In this document: positions 7,835 to 14,616 of the stretch, piece by piece
Layout: every line of letters starts with the position of its first letter
Position numbering within the stretch: position 1 is the first letter of the stretch
Assembly (NCBI GenBank): GCA_028692975.1
Contig: JAQUWF010000008.1
Coordinates: 23,218 to 63,543 of the forward strand
DNA: 40,326 nt
Reading direction: 5' to 3'
Source: Lachnospiraceae bacterium
GTDB lineage: Bacteria; Bacillota; Clostridia; Lachnospirales; Lachnospiraceae
The notes under the pieces: generated by a model
The model's database searches: none
Told to the model about the DNA's origin: nothing
What the model saw: the letters and a program-made list of their open reading frames with translations, nothing else
Program-made: the position numbers and the translations under genes

Positions 7835-8293
7835 ATGAAAGACGGAATTTGCACAGGTATTGGGGCTGTTGGAGGACTGATTGCAGCTTTCTTCGGAGGA
7901 TGGGACGCGGCTTTGATTACACTCATCATGTTTATGATTATTGATTATGCTTCTGGCTTAATCGTTGCTGGGGTTTTTCATGCCAGCAAGAAAACGGAAA
8001 CGGGAACACTGGAAAGCCGTGCAGGCTGGAAGGGACTCTGCAGAAAGGGTATGACTCTTCTCTTTGTTCTCATCGCTTACCGGCTTGATTTGGCAATCGG
8101 GGTGTCTTACATTCGGGATGCTGTCATTATCGGATTCATTGCCAATGAGCTTATTTCCATCGTGGAGAATGCTGGACTTATGGGCTTACCTCTTCCATCT
8201 GTCATTAAAAATGCTATTGCTATTTTAACGAAGCAGGCAGAAACGAAAGCCAAAGTCACAACGACAGAGGACAGCGAAAAGGAAACAGAATAA
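7835..8293 (+). CDS. Phage holin
   Basis: 152 residues from ATG 7835, with GAAAGGA upstream. It has an N-terminal glycine-rich hydrophobic segment (GIGAVGGLIAAFFGG), a second membrane segment (LITLIMFMIIDYASGLIVAG), a third (MTLLFVLIAYRLDLAIG) and a fourth amphipathic segment, then a charged Lys/Glu tail. IDYASGL and SRAGWKGLCRKG match the Clostridium/Bacillus TcdE-type toxin-secretion/phage-lysis holin family. It would form membrane holes to release the endolysin encoded downstream. Confidence 0.9.
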   Translation: MKDGICTGIGAVGGLIAAFFGGWDAALITLIMFMIIDYASGLIVAGVFHASKKTETGTLESRAGWKGLCRKGMTLLFVLIAYRLDLAIGVSYIRDAVIIGFIANELISIVENAGLMGLPLPSVIKNAIAILTKQAETKAKVTTTEDSEKETE

Positions 8294-8300
8294 TTTTGGA

Positions 8301-8327
8301 AGCCCAGAAGTCAATTCTGGGCTTTTC
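8301..8327 (+). terminator. Terminator between holin and lipoprotein genes
   Basis: Stem AGCCCAGAA / TTCTGGGCT with a GTCAA loop, followed by TTTTCTC. Only four T residues follow, so it may be partial and allow read-through to the endolysin. Confidence 0.7.
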
Positions 8328-8344
8328 TCAAAGGAGTGGTATTT

Positions 8345-8671
8345 ATGCTTCACAATAAGAAACTTATCATCTCGCTGGTAGTAATCATCCTGTTAGCGGC
8401 GGTATCGTTCGCTTTCATGTCGGGGTGTGGTAAATCTGACTCTGTACCAGCGTCAGAAACACAGCAGGAAGCGATTGTTCCTACACCTCTTGTTATTGAA
8501 ACACCAAAGGAACAGACGGGCTCCATCTCATGTTATGACATGGAATCTGGAGAACTAATCCAGCAATATGTAGGGCCTATAACCGTAACCAGAAGAAATG
8601 GGCAATATGTAATCAGCTATGAATCTTCTAGCTGTACCTGTTTCTCCCACGAAAATGATATTGAAGAATAA
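8345..8671 (+). CDS. Small lipoprotein-like membrane-anchored protein
   Basis: 108 residues from ATG 8345 (AAAGGAG 9 bases upstream; GTG 8336 overlaps this site). The N-terminus MLHNKKLIISLVVIILLAAV is a signal or anchor sequence followed by FMSGCGKS, a plausible lipobox cysteine. The rest is a small soluble domain with SCYDMESGEL and a C-terminal cysteine pair (SCTC). Its place between holin and endolysin suggests a lysis accessory or a superinfection-exclusion lipoprotein. Function is not proven. Confidence 0.65.
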   Translation: MLHNKKLIISLVVIILLAAVSFAFMSGCGKSDSVPASETQQEAIVPTPLVIETPKEQTGSISCYDMESGELIQQYVGPITVTRRNGQYVISYESSSCTCFSHENDIEE

Positions 8672-8683
8672 GGAGGAAATATT

Positions 8684-10324
8684 ATGTCATATACAAATAG
8701 TTCAATGGTATCATACACAGGTCTTAGTCCCAATCATTCAGGGCAGAGAACCCATTCTATCGATCGTATCACACCCCATTGCGTGGTAGGTCAGCTCTCG
8801 GCAAGAACTATCTGTGATTGCTTTCCAGCTGGCGTAGATGCAAGCTGCAACTATGGTATCGGTACAAGTGGAGAAGTATCTCTCTGTGTGGAAGAGAAAA
8901 ACCGTTCATGGTGTTCTTCAAGCAGCTCCAACGACCAAAGAGCCATTACAATCGAGTGCGCCTGCGACAAAACAGAACCATATACGATGAATGGTGCCGT
9001 TTATGCCACCCTCATCAAGCTCTGTACTGATATCTGTAAGAGAAACGGTAAGAGCAAGCTCCTGTGGTTTGGCGACAAAGACAAAACTCTCAACTATGAG
9101 CCAGCAGCAAACGAAATGGTAATCACTGTACACCGCTGGTTTGCAAACAAGAGCTGTCCGGGTAATTGGTTATATGCAAGACTTGGAGATTTAGCAGCAC
9201 AGGTTACAGCGGCACTCGGCGGGGCATCAAGCACTCCGACCACTACTAATCTGTATCGTGTAAGAACATCCTGGGATAACGCTGCCTCCCAGATTGGTGC
9301 GTATGCCGATCTGAGCAAAGCAAAAAATGCGTGCAGCAATGGCTACACAGTTTACGACTGGAACGGCAAGGCTGTTTACACGAACAGCGGTACCCCAACC
9401 AGCGGAAACTCGGAATCTGATTTTGTGGCAAAGGTGGGAAAACTCGCTACTGCAGATATGGGAAAATTCGGCATTCTTGCATCTGTGACTACCGCACAAG
9501 CGATCCTAGAAAGTGGCTACGGAACAACCGACCTTGCTACGAATGCCAATAATATTTTTGGTATGAAGTGCTCTCTTTCTGGGAACACTTGGGATGGCAG
9601 CACCTGGGATGGTGTATCAAAATACACCAAGGATACAAAAGAACAAAATACAGATGGATCAGAGTATACGGTCCGCGCGGATTTCCGTAAATATGCGAAA
9701 ATCGAAGATTCGTTAGGCGACCATTCCGCATATCTGAACGGTGCCAAGAACGGCTCTTCCTTAAGATATGCAGGTTTGAAAGGATGCACTGATTACAAGA
9801 AAGCCATCCAGATTATCAAAGATGGTGGTTATGCCACAGACGTATCTTATGTGTCAAAGATTTGTAACATCATCGAGAGATGGAATCTTACACAGTATGA
9901 CACAAACAGCGGGTATATTGAGCCAGTTACATCCCAGGTATGGTATAGGGTTAGAAAGTCCTGGGCTGATTCAGCATCTCAAAAGGGTGCTTTCCATGAC
10001 CTCGAATATGCGAAAACCTGTGCTGATCAGAACGCTGGGTATTCGGTCTATGATGAAGTTGGAAATGCTTTGTACACAAATAAAACCCTCTCTCCTTATT
10101 TGGTACGCGTTAAAATCCCTGATTTATACATCCGAACCGAGCCAACCATTGACTCTGAAAAAGTAAAATTCACAGGAGTTGGCTCTTTTACAATTGTAAA
10201 AGAGGATACTGGAAAATGCAGTACCGATGGAACAATTGGAAAATGGGGTCTGTTAAAATCATATTCAAAAGATGAAGATGGGTGGATTTGTTTGGCATAC
10301 GATGAGTATACAGAAAGAGCATAA
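8684..10324 (+). CDS. Endolysin: amidase + glucosaminidase + SH3-like domains
   Basis: 546 residues from ATG 8684 after AAGGAGG. Residues about 20-175 form an N-acetylmuramoyl-L-alanine amidase of the Amidase_2 type, with zinc-ligand candidates in ITPHCVVG and VHRWFANKSCPG. Residues about 240-405 form a glucosaminidase (FlgJ/LytG-like) domain with AQAILESGYG, NNIFGMK and FRKYAKIEDSLGDH. Two copies of a YRVRxSWxxxxSQxGAxxDLxxAK repeat (about 187 and 422) flank it and may bind the wall. The C-terminus resembles an SH3b domain (RVKIPDLYIRTEP). It cleaves peptidoglycan after holin opening. Confidence 0.92.
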   Translation: MSYTNSSMVSYTGLSPNHSGQRTHSIDRITPHCVVGQLSARTICDCFPAGVDASCNYGIGTSGEVSLCVEEKNRSWCSSSSSNDQRAITIECACDKTEPYTMNGAVYATLIKLCTDICKRNGKSKLLWFGDKDKTLNYEPAANEMVITVHRWFANKSCPGNWLYARLGDLAAQVTAALGGASSTPTTTNLYRVRTSWDNAASQIGAYADLSKAKNACSNGYTVYDWNGKAVYTNSGTPTSGNSESDFVAKVGKLATADMGKFGILASVTTAQAILESGYGTTDLATNANNIFGMKCSLSGNTWDGSTWDGVSKYTKDTKEQNTDGSEYTVRADFRKYAKIEDSLGDHSAYLNGAKNGSSLRYAGLKGCTDYKKAIQIIKDGGYATDVSYVSKICNIIERWNLTQYDTNSGYIEPVTSQVWYRVRKSWADSASQKGAFHDLEYAKTCADQNAGYSVYDEVGNALYTNKTLSPYLVRVKIPDLYIRTEPTIDSEKVKFTGVGSFTIVKEDTGKCSTDGTIGKWGLLKSYSKDEDGWICLAYDEYTERA

Positions 10325-10334
10325 ATAAGGTAAA

Positions 10335-10388
10335 AGAGGCAGTATCGAGGTAGGGAATCCCCTGTTTTGATACTGCCTCTTTTTTTTG
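10335..10388 (+). terminator. Strong terminator closing the late/lysis operon
   Basis: A 12-bp stem AGAGGCAGTATC / GATACTGCCTCT, with an inner GGGATTCCC-like fold in the loop, followed by eight T residues. It ends the late transcript directly after the endolysin. Confidence 0.9.
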
Positions 10389-10645
10389 TTACAGAAAATG
10401 TTACAAAGAGCGTTACATGGCTGTTACATACTCAATTGTGTAACAGAAAAAATGTTACAGTGTTACACTATTGTTACAATATATGTAACGCTTGAAACCA
10501 TTGTAAATGCTTACTTTTTCCTACTTTGTTACATTGTTACATACTTTTCTAATATACCCTATCAAATAGAAGAAATAGAGAGTATATACACGCCCTAAAC
10601 TCTCTAATCCGTACACATCTATACACGCGCGTGAATTTGTAACTT
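10386..10645. repeat. TGTTAC iteron-like array, copy A
   Basis: About 260 bases with 12 GTTAC or GTAAC hexamer cores in both orientations, ending in an AT-rich tail with CTAAACTCTCTAATCCG and the 10-bp palindrome CACGCGCGTG (10624-10633). A homologous array lies at 34758-35018. Clustered short repeats next to AT-rich DNA resemble binding arrays for a replication initiator or partition-type protein. The 70-codon frame through it is explained by the repeats and is not called a gene. Confidence 0.75.
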
Positions 10646-10677
10646 TGCACATTCACTCTTTCATGATTTCAAAACAA

Positions 10678-10752
10678 GTCAAATAATTTTAACTTACATA
10701 TTGACAGGTTAAATATTGTTTGCTATACTGCAACCAGTCAAAATAATTTAAC
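10678..10752 (+). promoter_or_regulatory. Promoter P1 with three repressor operators
   Basis: A sigma-A promoter TTGACA (10701-10706), 17-bp spacer, TATACT (10724-10729). Three operator-like 16-mers lie about 30 bp apart: GTCAAATAATTTTAAC (10678), a degenerate GTTAAATATTGTTTGC inside the spacer (10708) and GTCAAAATAATTTAAC (10737). The same arrangement recurs at 12.55, 16.68 and 32.2 kb. It should drive the accessory genes starting at 10777 under control of the phage repressor. Confidence 0.8.
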
Positions 10753-10776
10753 CAACAAAAAAGGAGGCACAAGCAA

Positions 10777-11163
10777 ATGAGGTATTATAGCACGCAACGC
10801 CCGATTATGCCAGGTGGCTACCCTAATGCTGCAGATGTCACAGAGATAAATAACTTCGATGAAAAAGCGTTCTGTGAAGAGATTGGCGCGAAGGCATGGG
10901 GGTATGTAGATTACTGGGGTTCACTCTCCCCAGAACAAATAGCGGATTATGAGCTTACACCAGCGGGCATGAAAACATATTGGAGTGTAACCACTTCTAT
11001 CTATGATGATGGTAGAATTACATCCAATATAACTAGCAAAGTCCGAGCAGTATGCAAGCCGGATGATGCGCAGCGAAGCACAAAACAAAAGGATATTTAT
11101 GTTGAGTGGTTCGAGAAGCACGAGGATGCAGAAAATTGGGTAAAGGAGGCAGAGAACGCATGA
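10777..11163 (+). CDS. Conserved-looking phage accessory protein (YYSTQRP type)
   Basis: 128 residues from ATG 10777 after AAAGGAGG, the first gene after promoter P1. It begins MRYYSTQRPIMPGGYP, followed by an acidic helix with AWGYVDYWG. There is no recognised catalytic motif, signal or membrane segment. The opening resembles small proteins I associate with Clostridia phages and mobile elements, but I cannot name a function. It overlaps the next reading frame by ATGA, so the two are probably translationally coupled. Confidence 0.7.
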   Translation: MRYYSTQRPIMPGGYPNAADVTEINNFDEKAFCEEIGAKAWGYVDYWGSLSPEQIADYELTPAGMKTYWSVTTSIYDDGRITSNITSKVRAVCKPDDAQRSTKQKDIYVEWFEKHEDAENWVKEAENA

Positions 11164-11507
11164 GCAAATTTATTGAAAAGTTGGAAAAGGATAAGCAAGC
11201 AAAGGTTGAAAAACAGCTTGCCAAAATCAGAGCCGCTTCTGACGAAACGGCCGGCAACTACAGAGACACAGGGTATGTTTGATATTATAACCGGTATAAC
11301 CAGCTGCTTGCCGAAGAGGCAGAATTGGAGGAATACCTGAACATTGATGAAATATTAAAGGAACAGTTGTTAAAGGTTATGGAGGAAAAGATGGAGCTGG
11401 CAGAGATGAAAAAGGCGTTGATCTCTAAAGTCAATTATCTTTTGGCAGTTATCCCGGAATGCTCCGAAGCACAATCGTTTAAGAACTATCTGAAATCATT
11501 GGATTAA
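11160..11507 (+). pseudogene. Small coiled-coil protein interrupted by in-frame TGA
   Basis: From ATG 11160 one frame runs to TAA 11505-11507 with a single TGA at 11280-11282. Both sides are coherent coiled-coil-like sequence: MSKFIEKLEKDKQAK... before and YYNRYNQLLAEEAELEEYL... after. A C-to-T change from CGA (Arg) would explain the stop. The part after the stop could restart at ATG 11325 or 11340. Function unknown; it sits in the P1 accessory operon. Confidence 0.65.
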
Positions 11508-11521
11508 GGAGGAATGGAAAC

Positions 11522-11728
11522 ATGAGAGGCAAAAAGACCTATACCGAAAGACGATGTACCAGAAACTGCCCACACTATCAGTCTACTGTAAAAGAGGATA
11601 AGGATTGTGATCATGTAGGAAAATGCACTCTCTTTCATGTGTATGTGAAAGACTCTCTTTGCGGATGTCGTATAGAACCTGGGCGATCAATTCTAAAAAA
11701 TTTCGGAGGTGTACAAAAGTATGAGTGA
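11522..11728 (+). CDS. Small cysteine-rich protein
   Basis: 68 residues from ATG 11522 after AAGGAGG. Eight cysteines occur in spaced groups (RRCTRNCPHY, DCDHVGKC, CGCR), suggesting a small zinc-binding fold. It overlaps the start of the next gene. Function unknown. Confidence 0.6.
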   Translation: MRGKKTYTERRCTRNCPHYQSTVKEDKDCDHVGKCTLFHVYVKDSLCGCRIEPGRSILKNFGGVQKYE

Positions 11729-12482
11729 TAAATCATTTGAACAGAGAATTGCAGAAGTTGTTGAGGAAAAGTTAAGTAGTCGCATAATGGAAGTGATTAT
11801 AGAGGAAAAGCTGAAAGCAGGTGTAGAGGCGGCTGTTGCCGACCTCTTTTCCTACGGTGGATCCGGTCGGAAAATGATTAAGGAAAAAATGGAAAGCATT
11901 TTAGTTCCGGCCATCGAAAAGCATGATTTTAACGATTATATTGTCAAGCTGGATGATGTGTTGACCGACATCGTTAATAATACCAATCTGAAGGATAACA
12001 AAACTATCTTAGAGAATTTCAAAGAACTGATGAAAGAACCAATCTCAAAAGAGGTCAAGTTGTCGGAGATATTCCAAAAGTATTGTGAACACGTTGCGAC
12101 TTCGGTAAACACCAGCAATCTGGAAGTACGCTGTGATGATGGGGACCCTTACTATTCTCCAGTAACGGCCACCATGGAAGTTGAGCATGAGGACAAAGGT
12201 TGGTTCAGTTCCAGCTTTCAAGATTGTACTGTAAAATTCATTTGTGAGGAAGATGAAGATCTGAATTGTCAAATCAAATTGTATAAGCGAAATACTGATC
12301 TTGTATGGAGTTTTCGTTCCCTTGAAAATGTGGCTGACATCAACTCTCTCCGACGAATCAGCAGCTTTGATATCTATATGTCTACACTTAATAGAGTCTA
12401 TGCTGATATAACTATAGACACAGAATCAGAAATTAATGATGATATTGTTCCAGAGGAACCCCCAGAGTGGGAGTTGTCATAG
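11721..12482 (+). CDS. Hypothetical phage protein with N-terminal coiled coil
   Basis: 253 residues from ATG 11721, with GGAGG 11 bases upstream (a GTG at 11709 is less likely). Residues 1-60 are a helical, charged segment (SFEQRIAEVVEEKLSSRI). The middle is helical and acidic, and the C-terminal half is beta-rich, ending EEPPEWELS. No known domain is recognised. It closes the first accessory operon and is followed by a terminator at 12522. Confidence 0.65.
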   Translation: MSDKSFEQRIAEVVEEKLSSRIMEVIIEEKLKAGVEAAVADLFSYGGSGRKMIKEKMESILVPAIEKHDFNDYIVKLDDVLTDIVNNTNLKDNKTILENFKELMKEPISKEVKLSEIFQKYCEHVATSVNTSNLEVRCDDGDPYYSPVTATMEVEHEDKGWFSSSFQDCTVKFICEEDEDLNCQIKLYKRNTDLVWSFRSLENVADINSLRRISSFDIYMSTLNRVYADITIDTESEINDDIVPEEPPEWELS

Positions 12483-12521
12483 TGCTACACAGTCGCTTGG
12501 TTGGCGACATTTTCAAATCAG

Positions 12522-12551
12522 ATACCGCAGGTTATGTCCTGCGGTATTTTT
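12522..12551 (+). terminator. Terminator ending the first accessory operon
   Basis: Stem ATACCGCAGG / CCTGCGGTAT with a TTATGT loop, then a T-run. It lies directly before promoter P2. Confidence 0.85.
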
Positions 12552-12553
12552 CA

Positions 12554-12629
12554 GTTAAATTTATTTTACTTTTTCTATTGACAAGTTAATTATTGTTTGC
12601 TATGATGTATTCAGTTAAATAAATTTAAC
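12554..12629 (+). promoter_or_regulatory. Promoter P2 with three repressor operators
   Basis: TTGACA (12578-12583), 17-bp spacer, TATGAT (12601-12606). Operator-like 16-mers start at 12554 (GTTAAATTTATTTTAC), 12585 (GTTAATTATTGTTTGC, within the spacer) and 12614 (GTTAAATAAATTTAAC, perfect 7-bp arms). The spacer nearly equals that of P1, showing the two promoters share an origin. It drives the 12652-14568 genes. Confidence 0.8.
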
Positions 12630-12651
12630 CGTTCATAAGGAGGTAATTACT

Positions 12652-12867
12652 ATGGCAAGACTTGGAAACAGAGAAGTTAAGGTATTAAGAAAGCATGAAA
12701 ACAGTATCATCGGTGTTCGCGTAGAGCTGACACGAAAAACCACTATCAGCGGAAAGATTATTTACGCTGTGATTGTAACAAACATGAAAACCGGCAGACA
12801 TTATGTTGTAAAACCTTTTGATGGCATCATGAGTGCCTACCAGATGTATAAGGATGCCGTAGCCTAA
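12652..12867 (+). CDS. Small basic hypothetical protein
   Basis: 71 residues from ATG 12652 after AAGGAGG, first gene after promoter P2. Lys/Arg-rich beta-prone sequence (REVKVLRKHEN, GVRVELTRKTT, YAVIVTNMKTGRHYVVKPF) without a recognised motif. It could be a small nucleic-acid or protein-binding regulator; this is not shown. Confidence 0.65.
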   Translation: MARLGNREVKVLRKHENSIIGVRVELTRKTTISGKIIYAVIVTNMKTGRHYVVKPFDGIMSAYQMYKDAVA

Positions 12868-12928
12868 ACCATCAACCCGCCCCGAAGGTTACGATGCACA
12901 AAAAATCAATGAAAGAAGGTAAACATTT

Positions 12929-13480
12929 ATGAGAAGTATTCTTTACAAAGGCAAGGGCACTGACAAAAAAGACAAGAACCACTGGTATAAGGGCTGTTAC
13001 TACCATACCCAGGACACAAGCTATTGTTTTTCAGAGGATAATGCAGCACATCCAAAGAACGACCATCACTATATTCTGTTCGATCAAATGACAGATTGGG
13101 GACTGCCGAACCGGAAATTAAGGGCAGATATTAACCCAGATACTTTGTGTGAGTACACCGGCCTGTTTGACAATAACAGTGTCCGAATTTGGGAGCATGA
13201 TATCATTCGATTAATCAACACTTATAACCACCCTGCTACGGAGAGCTGGTATGTGGTTCGCTACAGAAAAGAGGCGGCAGCGTTTGTTTATACTGACCCA
13301 AAAGAGTATATGTATAATTACATGAATGGCTTCCACGATAAGTGTGTAATCGAGGTTATGGGCAATGAGATTGAGAATCCAGAACTATTAAAAAACATCC
13401 AATGTCTGACACCAGAAGAATTTGAAGAGGATATGAAAGCAAAATTTGATGAAATGTTTGGAGAAAAAAAGAATGATTAG
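12929..13480 (+). CDS. YopX-family phage protein
   Basis: 183 residues from ATG 12929 after GAAAGAAGG. The central ADINPDTLCEYTGLFDNNSV, followed by IWEHDIIRL and the C-terminal VIEVMGNEIENPELL, matches the YopX pattern (QxTGLxDKNGxxIxEGDI ... GNIxENPELL). The N-terminus adds a KGCYYHTQDT segment. YopX proteins are common in Bacillota phages and their biochemical role is unknown. It overlaps the macro-domain gene by 8 bases. Confidence 0.85.
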   Translation: MRSILYKGKGTDKKDKNHWYKGCYYHTQDTSYCFSEDNAAHPKNDHHYILFDQMTDWGLPNRKLRADINPDTLCEYTGLFDNNSVRIWEHDIIRLINTYNHPATESWYVVRYRKEAAAFVYTDPKEYMYNYMNGFHDKCVIEVMGNEIENPELLKNIQCLTPEEFEEDMKAKFDEMFGEKKND

Positions 13481-13946
13481 AGAAATCAAAGGTGATCTAC
13501 TCAAAGTTGATACCGGAATTATCTGCCATCAGGTAAACTTTGATGGCGTTATGGGCGCAGGCGTGGCATGGTCCATTTGCACCAAAGTTCTGACACCAGA
13601 GCAGTATAAGCAGTATAAAGTCTATTGTGCCCTTAAGGGAGCGAAAGCAATCGGTACTGTCCATTACAGTGAGCTGATACCCGGAAAGAAATATGTGGCT
13701 AACGCTTTCAGTCAGAACCGTTTTGACAGCTCCGAAGGTTGCATTACGAATTATGCAGCTGTCAAAAAGTGTCTGCACTCTGTTAGAGAATTTGCAGAAA
13801 AGAACCGATTGAGCGTTGCGCTTCCTGGGTATTATGGTTGTGGTATAGCGGGCGGTAACTGGGAAGTGGTACACGATATTATACTGCGGACATTTGCAGA
13901 ATCAAAGGTTGATTGTACCATTGTATACTACGATAAGGAGAATTAG
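13473..13946 (+). CDS. Macro-domain ADP-ribose-binding/hydrolase protein
   Basis: 157 residues from ATG 13473, which overlaps the YopX stop. The macrodomain signature is clear: IREIKGDLLKV, ICHQVNFDGVMGAGVA (Asn and the glycine-rich loop for the distal ribose) and ALPGYYGCGIAGGNW (second phosphate-binding loop). Such single-domain proteins bind or remove ADP-ribose from proteins or nucleic acids (ALC1/TARG1- and DarG-related families). In a phage accessory operon it may counter ADP-ribosylating host defences; that is inference. Confidence 0.88.
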   Translation: MIREIKGDLLKVDTGIICHQVNFDGVMGAGVAWSICTKVLTPEQYKQYKVYCALKGAKAIGTVHYSELIPGKKYVANAFSQNRFDSSEGCITNYAAVKKCLHSVREFAEKNRLSVALPGYYGCGIAGGNWEVVHDIILRTFAESKVDCTIVYYDKEN

Positions 13947-13948
13947 AT

Positions 13949-14194
13949 ATGTTGATGAGCGCGAAAGAGGCTTTTGAAAAGTCTCAAAATTCTATCGGAG
14001 AAAAATCAAAATAGGCTTTATTGGCGGCTGAAAAGGTTATTAAGACTGCCGTGAATAATGGAGATGTAAGTTGCTGGTGTTATCAGCATCTGACACCCAA
14101 GGCGATGCAGGCATTGGAAAAATTGGGTTACACTGTCGAAGATCGCTCCAATCAGCGTGATGGTGTTATGTATCAAATCAGTTGGAACGCATAG
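13949..14194 (+). pseudogene. Small protein interrupted by in-frame TAG
   Basis: From ATG 13949 (AAGGAG upstream) the frame runs to TAG 14192-14194 with an internal TAG at 14012-14014. Flanking residues are coherent (EAFEKSQNSIGEKSK before, ALLAAEKVIKTAVNNGD after), and CAG (Gln) would fit at the stop by one C-to-T change. The C-terminal part (HLTPKAMQALEKLGYTV) looks like a normal small globular protein. Nonsense mutation is most likely; widespread recoding is unlikely because many neighbours end in TAG. Confidence 0.65.
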
Positions 14195-14206
14195 GAGGAA
14201 AAAAGT

Positions 14207-14383
14207 ATGCTGGTAAAATTTAAGATGGAAAAGGTAACAAAGAATACAATCAGATTCACAGAGGTTCTGGACAATGAGCTGGATGCACCCAAAATCGGAA
14301 CGCTCTATGTTCCGAAGTCAACTCTTGGTACAATCGGATGGACAGAGAGTCAGGAATTGGTGTTGGAACTGAAAACAGAATAG
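14207..14383 (+). CDS. Small phage protein (58 residues)
   Basis: From ATG 14207 after AGGAGG, reading MLVKFKMEKVTKNTIRFTEV with IGTLYVPKSTLG in the second half, an arrangement of a small beta-barrel-like phage protein. Function unknown. It lies in the P2 operon. Confidence 0.65.
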   Translation: MLVKFKMEKVTKNTIRFTEVLDNELDAPKIGTLYVPKSTLGTIGWTESQELVLELKTE

Positions 14384-14400
14384 AGAAATAGGAGGGCTTA

Positions 14401-14568
14401 ATGTTTTACTATACCTTGTATAACAAAAATGATGAAGTAATTGCGGTAGGAACGGCGCATGAATGCGCTAAAAAGCTGGCTATGTCCACACAATACTTCT
14501 ACTGTATGGTGGGCAGAGTACGAAACGGCACTAATCAAAAATACAAAATAGTATCAGAACATAAATAG
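14401..14568 (+). CDS. Small HTH-like phage protein (55 residues)
   Basis: From ATG 14401 directly after GGAGGGCTTA. MFYYTLYNKNDEVIAVGTAHECAKKLAMSTQYFYCMVGRV: the second half resembles a short helix-turn-helix of a kind seen in small phage proteins. It is the last gene of the P2 operon and is followed by a shared bidirectional terminator. Confidence 0.6.
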   Translation: MFYYTLYNKNDEVIAVGTAHECAKKLAMSTQYFYCMVGRVRNGTNQKYKIVSEHK

Positions 14569-14576
14569 TTGCAAAA

Positions 14577-14616
14577 AAAATTGCCAGAGAGATATTTCTA
14601 CCTCTCTGGCAATTTT
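14577..14616. terminator. Bidirectional terminator between P2 operon and integrase
   Basis: An 11-bp stem TTGCCAGAGAG / CTCTCTGGCAA flanked by A-run and T-run (AAAA...TTTT), so it works on both strands. It overlaps the stop codon of the minus-strand integrase. Confidence 0.88.

Noticed and set aside
10386-10598. 70-codon ORF through the first TGTTAC array
   Set aside because: Its sequence (repeated Val-Thr, Leu-Gln, Cys-Tyr) is produced by the DNA repeats, it has no ribosome site and it sits directly after a terminator.
11280-14014. Stop-codon recoding (TGA or TAG read as an amino acid)
   Set aside because: Many well-defined genes in the window end in TAG or TGA directly followed by a new ribosome site, so the two internal stops are better explained as single nonsense mutations.
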